Source: Callaeas wilsoni (lineage: Eukaryota > Chordata > Aves > Passeriformes > Callaeidae). From it: DNA of 64,000 bases. Under the pieces are notes generated by a model. It was not told the origin of the DNA, ran no database searches, and saw only the letters and a program-made list of their open reading frames with translations. The DNA lies in the NCBI GenBank assembly GCA_013398955.1, contig VWPU01012287.1, forward strand, positions 62,001 to 126,000, written 5' to 3'. Both the position numbers and the translations under genes were made by a program. How positions within the stretch are numbered: the stretch's first letter is position 1; each line of letters opens with the position of its first letter. Below are positions 1 through 11,700 of this stretch, one piece after another.

Positions 1-3000
1 ACTGCAAAAGCTCTCGCGCACCAGGGAGCTGAAGGCAGCAGGGTACATGCTCTAGATACTGCTCGGACCAAGAAGGGCCCAAAAATTGAAAACTGAACAA
101 TGAAAGTGAATGGAAACAAGACCATAACTTTGGAAGACCTAAGAACTGCAAGGACATTGAAACCAGTCCTAAAGTTACAAAAATGTGACATGTGGGGACA
201 CCACAAATTCCCTTAATTTCTCCATTTTACTGGAGCTCATTGTTTCCAAACTATAAAAAAGCACATAACCTTCAGCACTATTTCTATTGAAGTCAGTACT
301 AGAACCCAAGATTTAACTAACTTTTATTGCTGTGACAAATTAAGAACTTCACCACACCTTTTTACCAGCAAAACTCCTAAGTCTTTATATTTCTCTAGCA
401 CTTTCAAGAAAATGGCCAAAAAATACAATTAAAATTAAAGAAATATAAAATTAGCAAAATAATGTATGGAGGGAAAATGCCTCAGCACTGAAAGCTGCTT
501 TACTTTAAAGTTGCTTTACTTACAAGAAATTTTGAAATATGCTCTTACATTTCTCCATTTTTTATGGTGAAACTGAGACAAAGATCATTTTCTTAGAGTA
601 AATGCCATTTCTCAAATATTGTACTGATTGTATGGATGGAAAAATATTCAGGAAAACATGACTAGAAAACAACACCGAATGTTCAGAGATGATCATATTC
701 TTGTAGGTGGTCACAACTTCCTTTTAAAAATGCGTGAAAACATTATTAAAAGACAGATATCTTCATTAATCATTTATTTCTAACTCTAATTTGAAGTGCA
801 GTTAATCAACAGTTGCTAAAGTTATAAACTATACTGAGAGTTTCCGAAGAATACAAAGATGTGAGAGCCTGCCTCAGTATGAGATACCACATCTGATGTT
901 ACCTCACAGCAACATCATGCAATTTGATTTACATCAGGAATGGGTAAACAATATAGTACCCAAATCTAATAGAGACATGATTTCCTGGCACACAGAATGG
1001 CTGAGATACAGCAGGAGAGTCAGCCTGGCACCCGTGTGCTTTAGAAAATGGGATTCATCGGGTTCAGAGATTCCCTGTGCCTTGCCCCTGGTTTTCTATT
1101 TAAAAGGAATCTCTGAAGGGATGGCTCTGGCTGACAGTGTGTGAATCAGCACTAGCACACTAAACCAGGAGCAGCAGCCTCCTCAACCACGCAGTGACCT
1201 GGCAAACTCAGCTTAGCCTATGCCAGCAGCATGGGCTGTGCTCAAAATCGGGTCTTCAGAGCAGGAAGGAAATTTAAATATCCAGCTTAAAAGGAATGGC
1301 TAATGACAATGCATGACAAAAAAACCATTGAGCTTCTTGTTAACCTATAGACACATATCACCTGTAACATAAGCAAACAAGCTCAAACAGTAAAAAAGTG
1401 CTGCTTTTCTCCAATTGTGTTTTAAAGTTTGGTGCCAAGAGCCATGATCTGACCAATGTTAATTTTAAAAATGCATATTGCTATTGGTTTTTCTCATTTT
1501 TATTCTCTCTTATTGTGAATTATACAACTGTGATCAGAAACACCGGATAGCAAATGTGCTTTTCCAAACTGTAAAAAAAGAGAAGGGCCAAGCAAATCCA
1601 AGAGTCCACTAACTGGCACTGACTTGTAAAGGCTTAAGGTCAGGCCACTGGCCCATAAACTCCTATCTCAATTAGTGGAATATGTCCTTTCTCCAGCCTA
1701 TGTTTTGTTGAGGAAAAGCATTCCTTGGACATTCTAGTTACAGCCTGTGAGTAAAATGGGAATTTGCTGTTGATGTGCGTGAGGTCAGAATTTAACCCTA
1801 TAACTAAATTAAAAATGAAAAGGATTTTCTACTATGCAATTTTAGTTGGGGTGAAGGGTCTTCCTTACCATGTATCCATCACCCTACAAGGTTCTCAGTA
1901 TTTCCTGCGTAAAGATCTATTTTCTGAGATTTTTCTGAGTAGCTGCTGCCACACTGCTGCAGTAACTTATTGCACACTGAGACTGGTCCAGCTGGACAAG
2001 CTAGTACAATGATAAAATTAACTGTAAAGGGAGAAAATTTATCACTCATAGGTCTCATAGAGAAACACAGATGATTATCACTTAAGCTTCAATTCAATGG
2101 ATAACCTAAACACACGCTCAACTGGAAAAAGTGTATCAGTCGTCCCCCTGACTTACAGAAATACTTTGCTATTTAAGATAAGCCAATGCTTTGCTGCTTC
2201 AAGGCCAGATAACTGAGCCTACATACAGCTGTGTGGTGATTCCTTTTACAAAGGGCTAATAAATTATTATTAGCTGTTTTAATACATGCCTAATCAATTG
2301 ACAATTATACGTTACTGTGAACTGCAAAGGGTAAGAGGTCTGACTAATAGTCTGCAATGCTCCCATAAAATCCACTAATAAAGTTGGGTATTTTTATCCA
2401 TTCCTAAGGCTCACCTGCACTGGAGAAACTTTCTTTCCAGCCTAAGGCCCTTCTATATCCAGTATCTATTCATGTAAGATGTTACAGATGTGAAGCAACC
2501 CTAGAGTGACAGCAAGTCCCTCATGTGAACAGAGCTGGGATCTGCAGCACAAGAGTCTAGCTGGTTTAGGGCATTTCTAAACCTTGGAGCACTTGACCTG
2601 CATAAGATACAGACAGCCAAAACTGCACAGACTGAGTTGTTTCCAAATATTTTTCACCTACAGAAAACCGTCAGGAGAAACACCAGTATAGTTGCCATTT
2701 TGGATCTGAACAACTGGAAACCTTAAAAATTAGTAAAAAGAAAAATCTTTTAAAGTTCTCATTTAAAATACATGACGTTTTTATTTTCATTGTTTTAACA
2801 AGACAAAATGAGAATAAAAGTAGGTTATCAAAAGTGGGTGCTGGCATTCATACCTTTTTTATAATTGACATACACATAATGTATATGAATAGCCACACAT
2901 TTCTAGTGAAAGACTATGAACAAACACACGTACATATACAGAGATAGAGAAACGTCCTATACATACATACATGAGTGAATATACATATTTATGTGCATAC

Positions 3001-4967
3001 AGTATACAGACGAGATACTATACAGGTACAGTCAGTGCAATATACTGTATAAGGCTACACAAACACCGAGAGAGTCTGGTGGGGTGGTGACAGCCATGAG
3101 AACAAAGCCTGGATGGTTGTGACTCAGCGCAGACGGTGGGGACAACCTGGCTGCTCTGTGTCGTGTTTTATGCATCAGGCACACGCAGTTCCAACAGAAA
3201 CATGGTACAGTACACGCAGCTCAAAAAAGGAGGACAAGTGGGAGTGCGTGGAGGAAACTGAAATGCGTATGAGCAGACAAATAAGGCTGTTCTACCTAGG
3301 ATACAGAATGTTTGGTTCATTTACAGAGAATGCCTATATATAAACCCATGCTTTCATGAATTCATGCCATTTTTATTTCTATCTTTTCCTTTAAGAATAT
3401 TATAAAATTCTTGCCCTGAGTTAAACATAAATACACACAGAAAAGGGGGTGGGGAAAAAGGAAATTGCATGCTTCTGAGTTTTTTAAAATAAATTTTTAA
3501 CCAAGGCACGGTGTCTTCAAGAGTGGTTGCAAGACCATTTGAAACAAACTTAGCAAGTGCTATTATTCTGGGACTGTGGCAAAACTAATTGTTTGCATAC
3601 AAAAGTCTCAGAACAAGTTTTGAAGTGAATTTACAAGTTTTAGAAGAGAACAAGTAAATTTATTACATATGCCTTAGAGAGATTCCCTGAAGAGGAAGGA
3701 ATGCTACCAACGCTACCAAATTAAATTATTTTATAGGCAACTTATTGATGTTTGGACTGAAATTATTTCACATGACTGACGTTATATATTTGTTTAGCAG
3801 TAGTTGTTACCTATTTTTAGTAGAACCATGTACAGTGCTGTAAGAGCAGCTAAAAATGAGATTAAGAACTTCCAGATAATTTTTAGTTTCTTCAGCAGGC
3901 AGTACACACAGCAGTACACACTGATTCAGCGAGCTGCAAGAATCACAGCTCAGGCACAGTTGATCAATGGTGTCATAAGACTTTCAAGGCTGTATCTCTC
4001 TGTGTCAGTGACCTGCATAAGTGTTTTATTGGAAATATTAGCTACTAGTTCCTGTAGATCCCACTCTGTACACCCATGCTCAAGTCTGACTCTCAAAAGA
4101 AAGGTCTGGGTGCAGAGGCCAAGCTTGGCCATTGCCCTCACATTCAAGCACTCAGGCTCCAGAGACACACAGTTGTCATCAACTTCCAGGGGCTCTGGAG
4201 GGTACCTCAAATTTCAGGGAACAACCACCGACATAGTGCTGCATTGGCTGCAGCATCTGTCCCCATAAATCTCTCTGTTGAGCTGACTGTTTTTCAAAGT
4301 GTTGAAACACACCATCTCAAGTCTATCAAAACCAGGCACAACATAGCAACCCCCTGAAACCTCTGACCATACAGGTGAGATCTTCTCATGTCTGTCCTGT
4401 GCCTGTTCAAGAAACTGTAACTCCCAATCTAAGAAACAACTAGGTAAGGACAGCAAAAAAATGTTGAGAGTGAAGCGAAAACCTCATAAATGCTGTGTTA
4501 CTTAACTCTTTGTCAGAATATCATTGCATTTGAAAGGTTTCAACAAATTCTGTCACGGAGCTCACCTCTTTCTGTTCTCTGCTGACAAGCTTACAAAGTT
4601 CGTGCAAGATAAGAGATCAGGGTAAAGGAATGGAATACTCTTTCTCCTCCTCTCTTCCATCACAGCTGAAATAGTGGCAAGCCACACCAGCAGTTGAGGG
4701 CGAGGCAGGATGCCAGACTCTAGGTGTGGTGCTCAGACTGGTCACTTTGTTCCCACGTCTGACATCCTCTTGCTGTGGCATTACCTTTTCTACAGCTGAT
4801 CTGCTTTCACCCATTACTGCCTCTCCCCGACACATCTATTTTGTGCCTAAACCCCGTGCTATGGCCTGTATGGAAAGGGAGAGTCCCCAAAGCCATGCTG
4901 GGCCTTGGCACCTACCATGAGAGCAGTGCACGCTCAGATCCACCTGTGCCTGCTGTCCCCGTGCTGT

Positions 4968-5275
4968 GGGACAGAGCCTGGTATGGGACAGAGCCTGGTG
5001 TGGGACAGAGCCTGNNNNNNNNNNNNNNNNNNNNNNNNNNNNNNNNNNNNNNNNNNNNNNNNNNNNNNNNNNNNNNNNNNNNNNNNNNNNNNNNNNNNNN
5101 NNNNNNNNNNNNNNNNNNNNNNNNNNNNNNNNNNNNNNNNNNNNNNNNNNNNNNNNNNNNNNNNNNNNNNNNNNNNNNNNNNNNNNNNNNNNNNNNNNNN
5201 NNNNNNNNNNNNNNNNNNNNNNNNNNNNNNNNNNNNNNNNNNNNNNNNNNNNNNNNNNNNGGGACAGAGCTTGCT
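4968..5275. repeat. 17 bp minisatellite interrupted by an assembly gap
   Basis: Units of GGGACAGAGCCTGGTGT type begin at 4968, 4985 and 5002, exactly 17 bp apart. The array runs into 246 undetermined bases (5015-5260) and resumes with a GGGACAGAGCTTG unit at 5261. The true array length is unknown. Confidence 0.9.
5015..5260. other. Assembly gap (246 N)
   Basis: All bases are N. The gap lies inside the 17 bp minisatellite, so the missing sequence is probably more of the same repeat. Open frames drawn across it are artefacts. Confidence 0.98.
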
Positions 5276-5519
5276 GTGGCAGTGTGGGGCCACACGTAAA
5301 CCAGAGAGAGTCCTGGCAAAGCAAGGCACTGGCCTGCTTCTGCTGCAGGACCAATCCAGCTGAATGATGAAGAAAAGATGTTGGGACAGCAACAGCAGGC
5401 TTGTCTGCCAGCAAAAGACAGCTTTGACACATTTGCCTCTCATGCCAATCAGTCAGGCGTGCCTTGGAGGTGAGGGATGATGGATGTGGCAATTCCATCT
5501 ACTTCAAGGTTTGCATTTT

Positions 5520-5536
5520 CTTTTTTTTTTTTTTTA
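5520..5536. repeat. Poly-T run
   Basis: A run of T residues with no recognisable element attached. It could be the A-tail of a minus-strand insertion, but no body of an element is seen. Confidence 0.7.
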
Positions 5537-6399
5537 ATAAGCATTCTCTATTTGCAATTTGTATATTTAGAAACCATTTGCACTGCTCTGGACTCATGCA
5601 CTGATTATGTAAGACCAGATTCAAGCTGAAACTCAACACAATGCAATGTGGAGCCTTCCCCAAAGCATTAACATTCTTGTTGTTGCTCTCATCCAAAATG
5701 TTGACAGCATATTTGGCTGGACTGTCGACAGCAGAATTTTGCCTTCCTGTGCGCAAGAGATTCGTCTTTGCAGGAAAAACCCGGAGCTGTGGAAAGTAAT
5801 CCAACCGCTCCCTCTCGTGGGCACAGGGCTCTGCTGCACTTCAGAAAGGCACAAATCGCGTAAATCCAAACCCTTACAGCTTAGCAGTGCAGAGTCCCCA
5901 GAGGGCTGTGTGACACTGCAGGACACAGCTCATGCCCCACGCCCCGGCACTGCTTCCAAGGTGGTGGCTGGCAGGGCGGCTGATCCCTGACTCTTATGAA
6001 CATTCAGTCTCAACAAGAAAATAAGATCCTATGGCTCTGGATTCTAAATACACTCAGGCCACACACACTGGTCGAATCCAGACATCATCTCAAGGTAAAA
6101 GTGGCCCCTGTCCCATCAGTGAAGTGCCTGTGCCACGGGCTTCTCTCTGTGCCCCATCGTGGGTTCTTCCATGCCTGTCCATCCTCCCAGGCAGGACCCA
6201 GAGGACTTCCCTTCTCCCAGCCGTTTGCAAAACCAGCATCCATGAGATTCAGTCTATGCCTACATTCCTTTTTCTTTGCCTACACAGACACTAAGGAATT
6301 CTCCATGAGAGGGCCATTTGAGAGAGAGACATAATTTGTAAAGTGTTCTGAGCAAAATATACCTGGTTTTCCACTTTTATACATTCAAATGCATTTCAT

Positions 6400-6446
6400 T
6401 GTATCTGTGACACATAACACTATGTAAAATCACTGTCACAGATACA
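6400..6446. repeat. 13 bp perfect inverted repeat (hairpin)
   Basis: TGTATCTGTGACA (6400-6412) and TGTCACAGATACA (6434-6446) are exact reverse complements separated by 21 bases. The intervening sequence contains a further short complementary pair (ACATA and TATGT). The origin is unknown. It may be a small transposon-derived palindrome or chance. Confidence 0.75.
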
Positions 6447-6658
6447 GTAGATTGCACCCCAAATAGTTTTTGCACTTTCTAATTTCACAAAAACCAACCC
6501 TTAAGCAATTCCTGACAGTCATACACTTACCAATCTACTAGTATATGCAACCTCTTACTTTCTCATCTGTTACACTGAACTTATGAATCCTTCGGGCAGG
6601 AGCTGCCTTTCTTCCAACCATATTGTCTACCGACACAGAACTACGACTCCTGGACACC

Positions 6659-6678
6659 ACCACAATCGATATTGTGGT
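6659..6678. repeat. Short palindrome
   Basis: ACCACAAT and ATTGTGGT flank a CGAT core, giving 8 bp exact arms. It is short enough to be chance. Confidence 0.55.
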
Positions 6679-8542
6679 AGATCCTAGTGGCCAACATTAA
6701 GCAGGTTTTGGATCCAGTGACTACCCCAAGCCTTATTAAATGTGATGGCTAAACATAAGGAGTAATTAAGTTCCTTTAAGTGAGTATCTTCTCAGGCAAA
6801 AATAGAAGCTACCATCCAAAGTAATAAATAGTGTATAGAAAGTCCAGACCAAAGCCCCATGGGGCTCTGATTACAGAGCGAGCAGCTTGAGACTGTTCCC
6901 ACACTGTGGACATATATTTTGGATGAAGAAAAAGATCAAGTATCAAAAAGGGGCAACCATAACCTTGGCTCCAGGAGCACGGAGACAGACATCTCAGAGG
7001 CATTGCACTGGCTCAAGAGGAACACTTGGCATTTACACACAGGGGGAGGAAAACGATTGCCACTGTCCCATGAATTGCTTCGTATGTTTTGCTATTCTAT
7101 GTCCAAAATACACAATAGACTTTCAGAACTTTAGAAAATTAGAGGAGAAAAGAGGGACAGAGAAAATTATAAGAGTGGCAATTAGCACAGTAGTTAGATA
7201 TTCCCTTTGAATAGAAATCTGGTATTGCATGTCCCCTGAGATCTTTAACCAGCAGCCCAAGGGGATCATTTTTCCCTTTGGTCCAGAGGGCAAGGATGAC
7301 AGAAGCTGTTTCTTTCTTTGCAAGTCCTTGTGCATGATAAGAGCCAAAATAGCAGAATCACCAGAGTCTGATGCTAGTTCTAGGCTGAGATTCATCAAGG
7401 AGTGCATGTAGCACAGATTGACACTGCTGAGTGCTGACATGGGTCCATGCTGTGTAACACACACAAATTCTGTTACTACCACATTTTATTCTTTTACTAC
7501 CATTTCCCTAGTATTCAAACTGGATGAAGGACTACTTCAGTCCGCAGAGTTCTCCATCTACCTGCAATGACTGTATTTCTTTCATAGAATGGAAGCAAAA
7601 AAAAGACTGCTGTGATCAGATATGGAACAGTGGATCTTGATTTATAGGTGCTCATTTCTCAGCAGCAGAATTTGTTAACTGCAGAATTAGGAGCCCAGCT
7701 CTGCTACTGTGCCCCACAACTGCAGGGTGTTTGCTGACTCTTTGAACTCTTGTACGCTACTGCTGGGAAAAAATGGCAACTTTAAGCTGAGAATAATAGA
7801 AGAGCACAGATGCTTTGTTTATGCTCACAGAGTATTCAATTTCAGATGCACATTTGCCAACTAAAGCATGATAATGTCAATTCAGTGGGGAAGTACTTTG
7901 TCTAGGTGCCTTCAAAAATAATTATAGCCATAATGGTAACAATTTACATTCCCTGCATTCATTAATTACAGGGTGACCACAATGCTTACAAGGCATACAA
8001 AGACTTTAATATGTTTTGTATTCACAACTAAAGCTAGAGACATTACAAGCTGGGCTTGTGATATTTAATTGACCCAATACAGAGTGAACTTAGGCATGAG
8101 ACAAATATGTAGCTGAGTTGCTGAAGAGTACTCAGTACTTGTCAAAATTCAATTCCAAATTATTCCTCTAAAGTTCTGTATATTTTTTACAGTGAGCTTA
8201 TATTGCACTTAAACTGCAAGGTATTGCTCTACTAGTGCATGTGAAAAGCAGCTAAATATATGTCTCAGTTTCTTTGTGGTACTTCCCTTCCATCATGATT
8301 TTGTTTTCAAATAGAACAATTAGAATAGGTGTTTGGGATTTTTCAGCTGGAGTACAAAATTAAATAATAGTTGCCCTGAAGGTCTCACATCAGTTTTAAT
8401 GCTAGGATTTTTTTTCCACAATACAATGTGTGCATTTTGGTTGCATTTCAGTTAGCATCTAAATACTGAGTCTTAAATAAAATATTATCTAAGTTGTTGT
8501 GTGGAGCAGTGGGGATTTAACAGCTGCGGCTGGAGCAAGCCT

Positions 8543-8581
8543 CCTCCTTCTCTCCTTCCTTCTCTCCCTCCCTCCCTCCCG
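8543..8581. repeat. Pyrimidine-rich low-complexity tract
   Basis: A run almost purely of C and T, ending in repeated CCCT units. It lies about 60 bases before the GGGATGTG minisatellite. Confidence 0.8.
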
Positions 8582-8640
8582 GGCAGGGCAGGAGCAGTAG
8601 GGTGGCCTCAGTGAAGCCTCTGCTTCCCCTGCAGATGCAG

Positions 8641-8728
8641 GATGTGGGATGAGGGATGTGGGATGAGGGATGTGGGATGTGGGATGTGGGATGAGGGATG
8701 TGGGATGTGGGATGAGGGATGTGGGGTG
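8641..8728. repeat. GGGATGTG / GGGATGAG minisatellite
   Basis: Alternating 7-base GGGATGT and GGGATGA units make a short G-rich array of about a dozen units. Because 21 bases equals three units, one minus-strand frame gives a repetitive HIPHPTS peptide, which is an artefact of the repeat and not a gene. Confidence 0.88.
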
Positions 8729-10966
8729 GGCCGGCTGAATGGGGTGGGCTGAGCTCCCCTGCCCTCAGTGGGACGGGGGTCAAACCTCCAGCAGCACCCT
8801 GCTTTGCCTCCCCGGCTCTGGGGTAAATAAAGCTTTTCCTAATCCTGTTGGATTAGCCAAAATGTCCATTTTGAACAGTTGCTAAAGTGCGTTTTGCCCA
8901 GGCCGCCTCTGGCACGGACCGAAGCGATCCCAAGGGGCTTCTCTCCTGTCCTTGCTCACACACCCTGGTGTGCGCTACCCCTGTCCCAGGCCAACGAGAC
9001 ATGAACACAAAGACAAACCCTCCCAGCTGCATATTCAAAGTAGAAAATCTGCTTCTTACTTCCCTACCTACATTGCTATGTTGGAAAGGTGTGCTGGAAA
9101 ACTCCTGGTCTCTGCTTCCTGGCTCTGTGAACCTTGGATTTCCATGTCGGTACCGCAGCTCCCTCGGCCTGCCAGCCCCAGGCACCAGCCTTCCCCAGCA
9201 CTTGGTTCTTCCACGAGTCTTTTATTTTTCTATCTAGATATGAATTTAAGGAGCCAACTTGTATCTAAAATTCCTGCCTATCAAAGACACATTCTCCAAT
9301 AAACTATTGATGGATTCACTTCATTTGACACAAGACAATGGTCAAGTCCACTCTTGGGAGGCCTTTCCCCTTTGCTATATTATATTCATACAAATCATAA
9401 AGTAAGTGAGAGCTGTCCTGAATTTTGGAGGGTAATGGTTAGTATGTCCATCTCGTGCCTTCTGTCGTGTTTACCAATGTGGTCATGAGGGGAAAGTAAA
9501 ATGCTGCCTCGGCTTGCAGAGGGCTCAGGCAGATACCAGGCAAGTAATGAACTGAGATGTAAATTTTTTCTAAAATAAGCCACAAAAAATTTTAGTGTTG
9601 ATGCTGATATATTTTCCAGCTTTTTCTTCATTCCTTCAATGCACGTTGAGACTCCTTAATTCATAGCTGTCCATGTATCTTCATTCCCTCCACTGAGTTA
9701 TTCCTTCTAATCTCAGCATGGCTTCTGGATTTCACTTTGATCATCTCTGTAAAGTTTAAATCTTCTTTCCTTGCCTAAATTGGAGCTAGATATCACTGCC
9801 TGGTCCTCCCCATAACAAGAACCAAAGCTTAAGAGGCATACAAACCCTTAGAATTAAAATAGCATACCCTGAGGAGGCAACAGGAAAGGACAGTGCTGTC
9901 TGGCCACTGAAAAGCAAGAAACTAACAGGCAGCATGAGGAGAGGCTGCACATTTGCAGATAAGGAGCACAGTTTTGTGGAAATCTGTCTGAAAATAGGCT
10001 CTGCTTTGCAGGAAACCTAAAATATGAAACTCTAGCTATCAGTAGTTTTTGTTTTCAAAGAGTGTGTTTTTCTTCAGACCACGGATCTTAAAAACATGCA
10101 CTACTGTGCTGCTATGCAGCTTAGTACATGGGATTTTCTAATCACTTTCTACAAATTACTGAAAACAAACCTCATTTTGAAAAGTTCATTCGCAGAAAAA
10201 AATCCCAAGATGTTTATATGATCTCTTTTTTTCTTAAAATGGAAATCAGTGGAGTTTTGCTGTGCTGAAGACTGTTTCAGAGAGGCATGGCAGTGATACA
10301 GAGAGGATTTAATGTACATTAAAACTCTGGATGCAAGACACGCTGCTCTCCAGCAGAGGGACTTCCACAGTCTGCTCGAAAGGTTTTCTTCTTTTGTGAC
10401 AGACATGCTCGGTGCATGCACACCCTGTGTGCCAAAGGGATATCTGAGCTCATCGATGGAATGTAATCCTTTGTTACCCCGAGGTGAAGATGTGGAGAAT
10501 GATGGGATGGCAGGGAAGCATCACTGCACAGCAGTGATACCTGTGACTCCAAATCCTGCTTGCTCCACACAAGTGAACAGTTCTGTTCACTGTGGCTGTC
10601 CCGTGGCCGGACTGAGCATTTACCCCTGCAGGGTGAAACCCTCGACCATGCCTGCTACAGAAGTCTCAGGCACCAGCTCGGAAGCTCCAGTAAAATGGGT
10701 GAGGAGTTATTTACTGGGACATCTGTACTTGTCTATTGTACTTTATAAACCTCACAAAGTGGTTAAAGTCTACTGTTCTCTGTCCACTTTGATGGCTGCA
10801 AAAGATAGTTACCTCTTTTCATTTCCATATAAAGGCCAAATATATACGGACTTTTACTATCTCTAATGTTATTCACACACTTCTTTTCTCTAAGATATAG
10901 CTTGCTTTGCTTTCTACAACATTTCTCCATTCCCTGTAAGCTTTTTGTGAACCACGTAGTACCTTT

Positions 10967-11700
10967 ATAGAATGAGAATCACTTAGGCTGACAAATGCCT
11001 TTAACCCAGCACGGAAAAGCCCCATACTAAACCATGTCCCCAAGTGCCACATCTACATGTCTTTTAAATATCTCCAGGGATGGTAGGATGGACTCTTCCA
11101 CTTCCCTGGGCAGCCTGTTCTGTTGCTTGACAACTCTTTCAGTGAAGATATTTTTCCTAATATAAACACATGATATCTTACTGTGTGTGTCTAAGTGTTA
11201 AAGCAGGTCACTGACCATTTCCCTGTGGATTATGGGGGCTTCATTCTGCTCCCTGTGTCTGTCTTCCAGCTCAGGGGGCTGGAGCCTGGAGAACAGCTGG
11301 TCTTACTATTGAACACTGAGGCAAAGCAAGCATTTAGTACCTCAGCTTTTCCCTCATCTTTTGTTATTACGCTCTCTCCGCCATCCAAAGAGAGGATGGA
11401 GATTCTCCTCAGACTTCCTCTTGCTGCTAATGTATGTATAGTAACATTTTTTATTGTCTTTTATGGCAGTAGACAGATTACGTGCTAGTCGGGATTTGGC
11501 CCTTCTAATTTTCTCCCTCCATAACCTCATGACACCCTTGTCCCCTGAGTTGCCTGTCCCTTCTTCCAGCTTTCATAAACTCTCTTTTTTCCTGAGTTCC
11601 AGCAAAAACTCTCTTCAAACAGGCTGGTCATCTTCCCTGCTGGTTTATCTTTTGGCACTTGAGGATGGCCTGCTTCTGCATGTTTAAGATTTCCTTCTTT
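10967..11700 (-). mobile_element. CR1 LINE remnant with an internal deletion
   Basis: The element lies on the minus strand and is truncated. Positions 10967 to about 11163 match the antisense of the CR1 3' end, including the tail-like atagaat region, CCCCAAGTGCCACATCTACA and CCCTGGGCAGCCTGTTC. Positions from about 11181 to 11700 match antisense CR1 ORF2 between the endonuclease and the start of the reverse transcriptase. Minus-strand residues KKRVYESWKKGQATQ (about 11592-11545) are typical of this linker. The reverse transcriptase body that should lie between the two blocks is missing. Frameshifts and stops make the copy inactive. Two independent same-orientation insertions are a less likely explanation. 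Confidence 0.85.

Larger units (their letters stand above)
1..10966. other. Intergenic DNA downstream of NYAP2
   Basis: This region lies past the 3' end of NYAP2. It has no open frame with a recognisable product. It holds a 17 bp minisatellite with an assembly gap (4968-5275), a T run (5520-5536), two palindromes (6400-6446 and 6659-6678), a pyrimidine tract (8543-8581) and a GGGATGTG-type minisatellite (8641-8728). The stretch at about 2750-3800 looks like untranslated sequence when read on the minus strand, but no gene can be assigned. Confidence 0.7.

Noticed and set aside
4775..5498. Open frames of 130-220 codons on both strands across the gap
   Set aside because: Most of each frame consists of undetermined bases, and the rest is minisatellite. 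They are artefacts.
8517..8783. Minus-strand frame encoding a repetitive HIPHPTS peptide
   Set aside because: The repetition comes from the 7 bp minisatellite. Nothing else suggests coding.
10312..10866. A 184-codon plus-strand open frame
   Set aside because: No recognisable domain, no conserved-looking motif and no splice or promoter context. A frame of this length can occur by chance in 64 kb.
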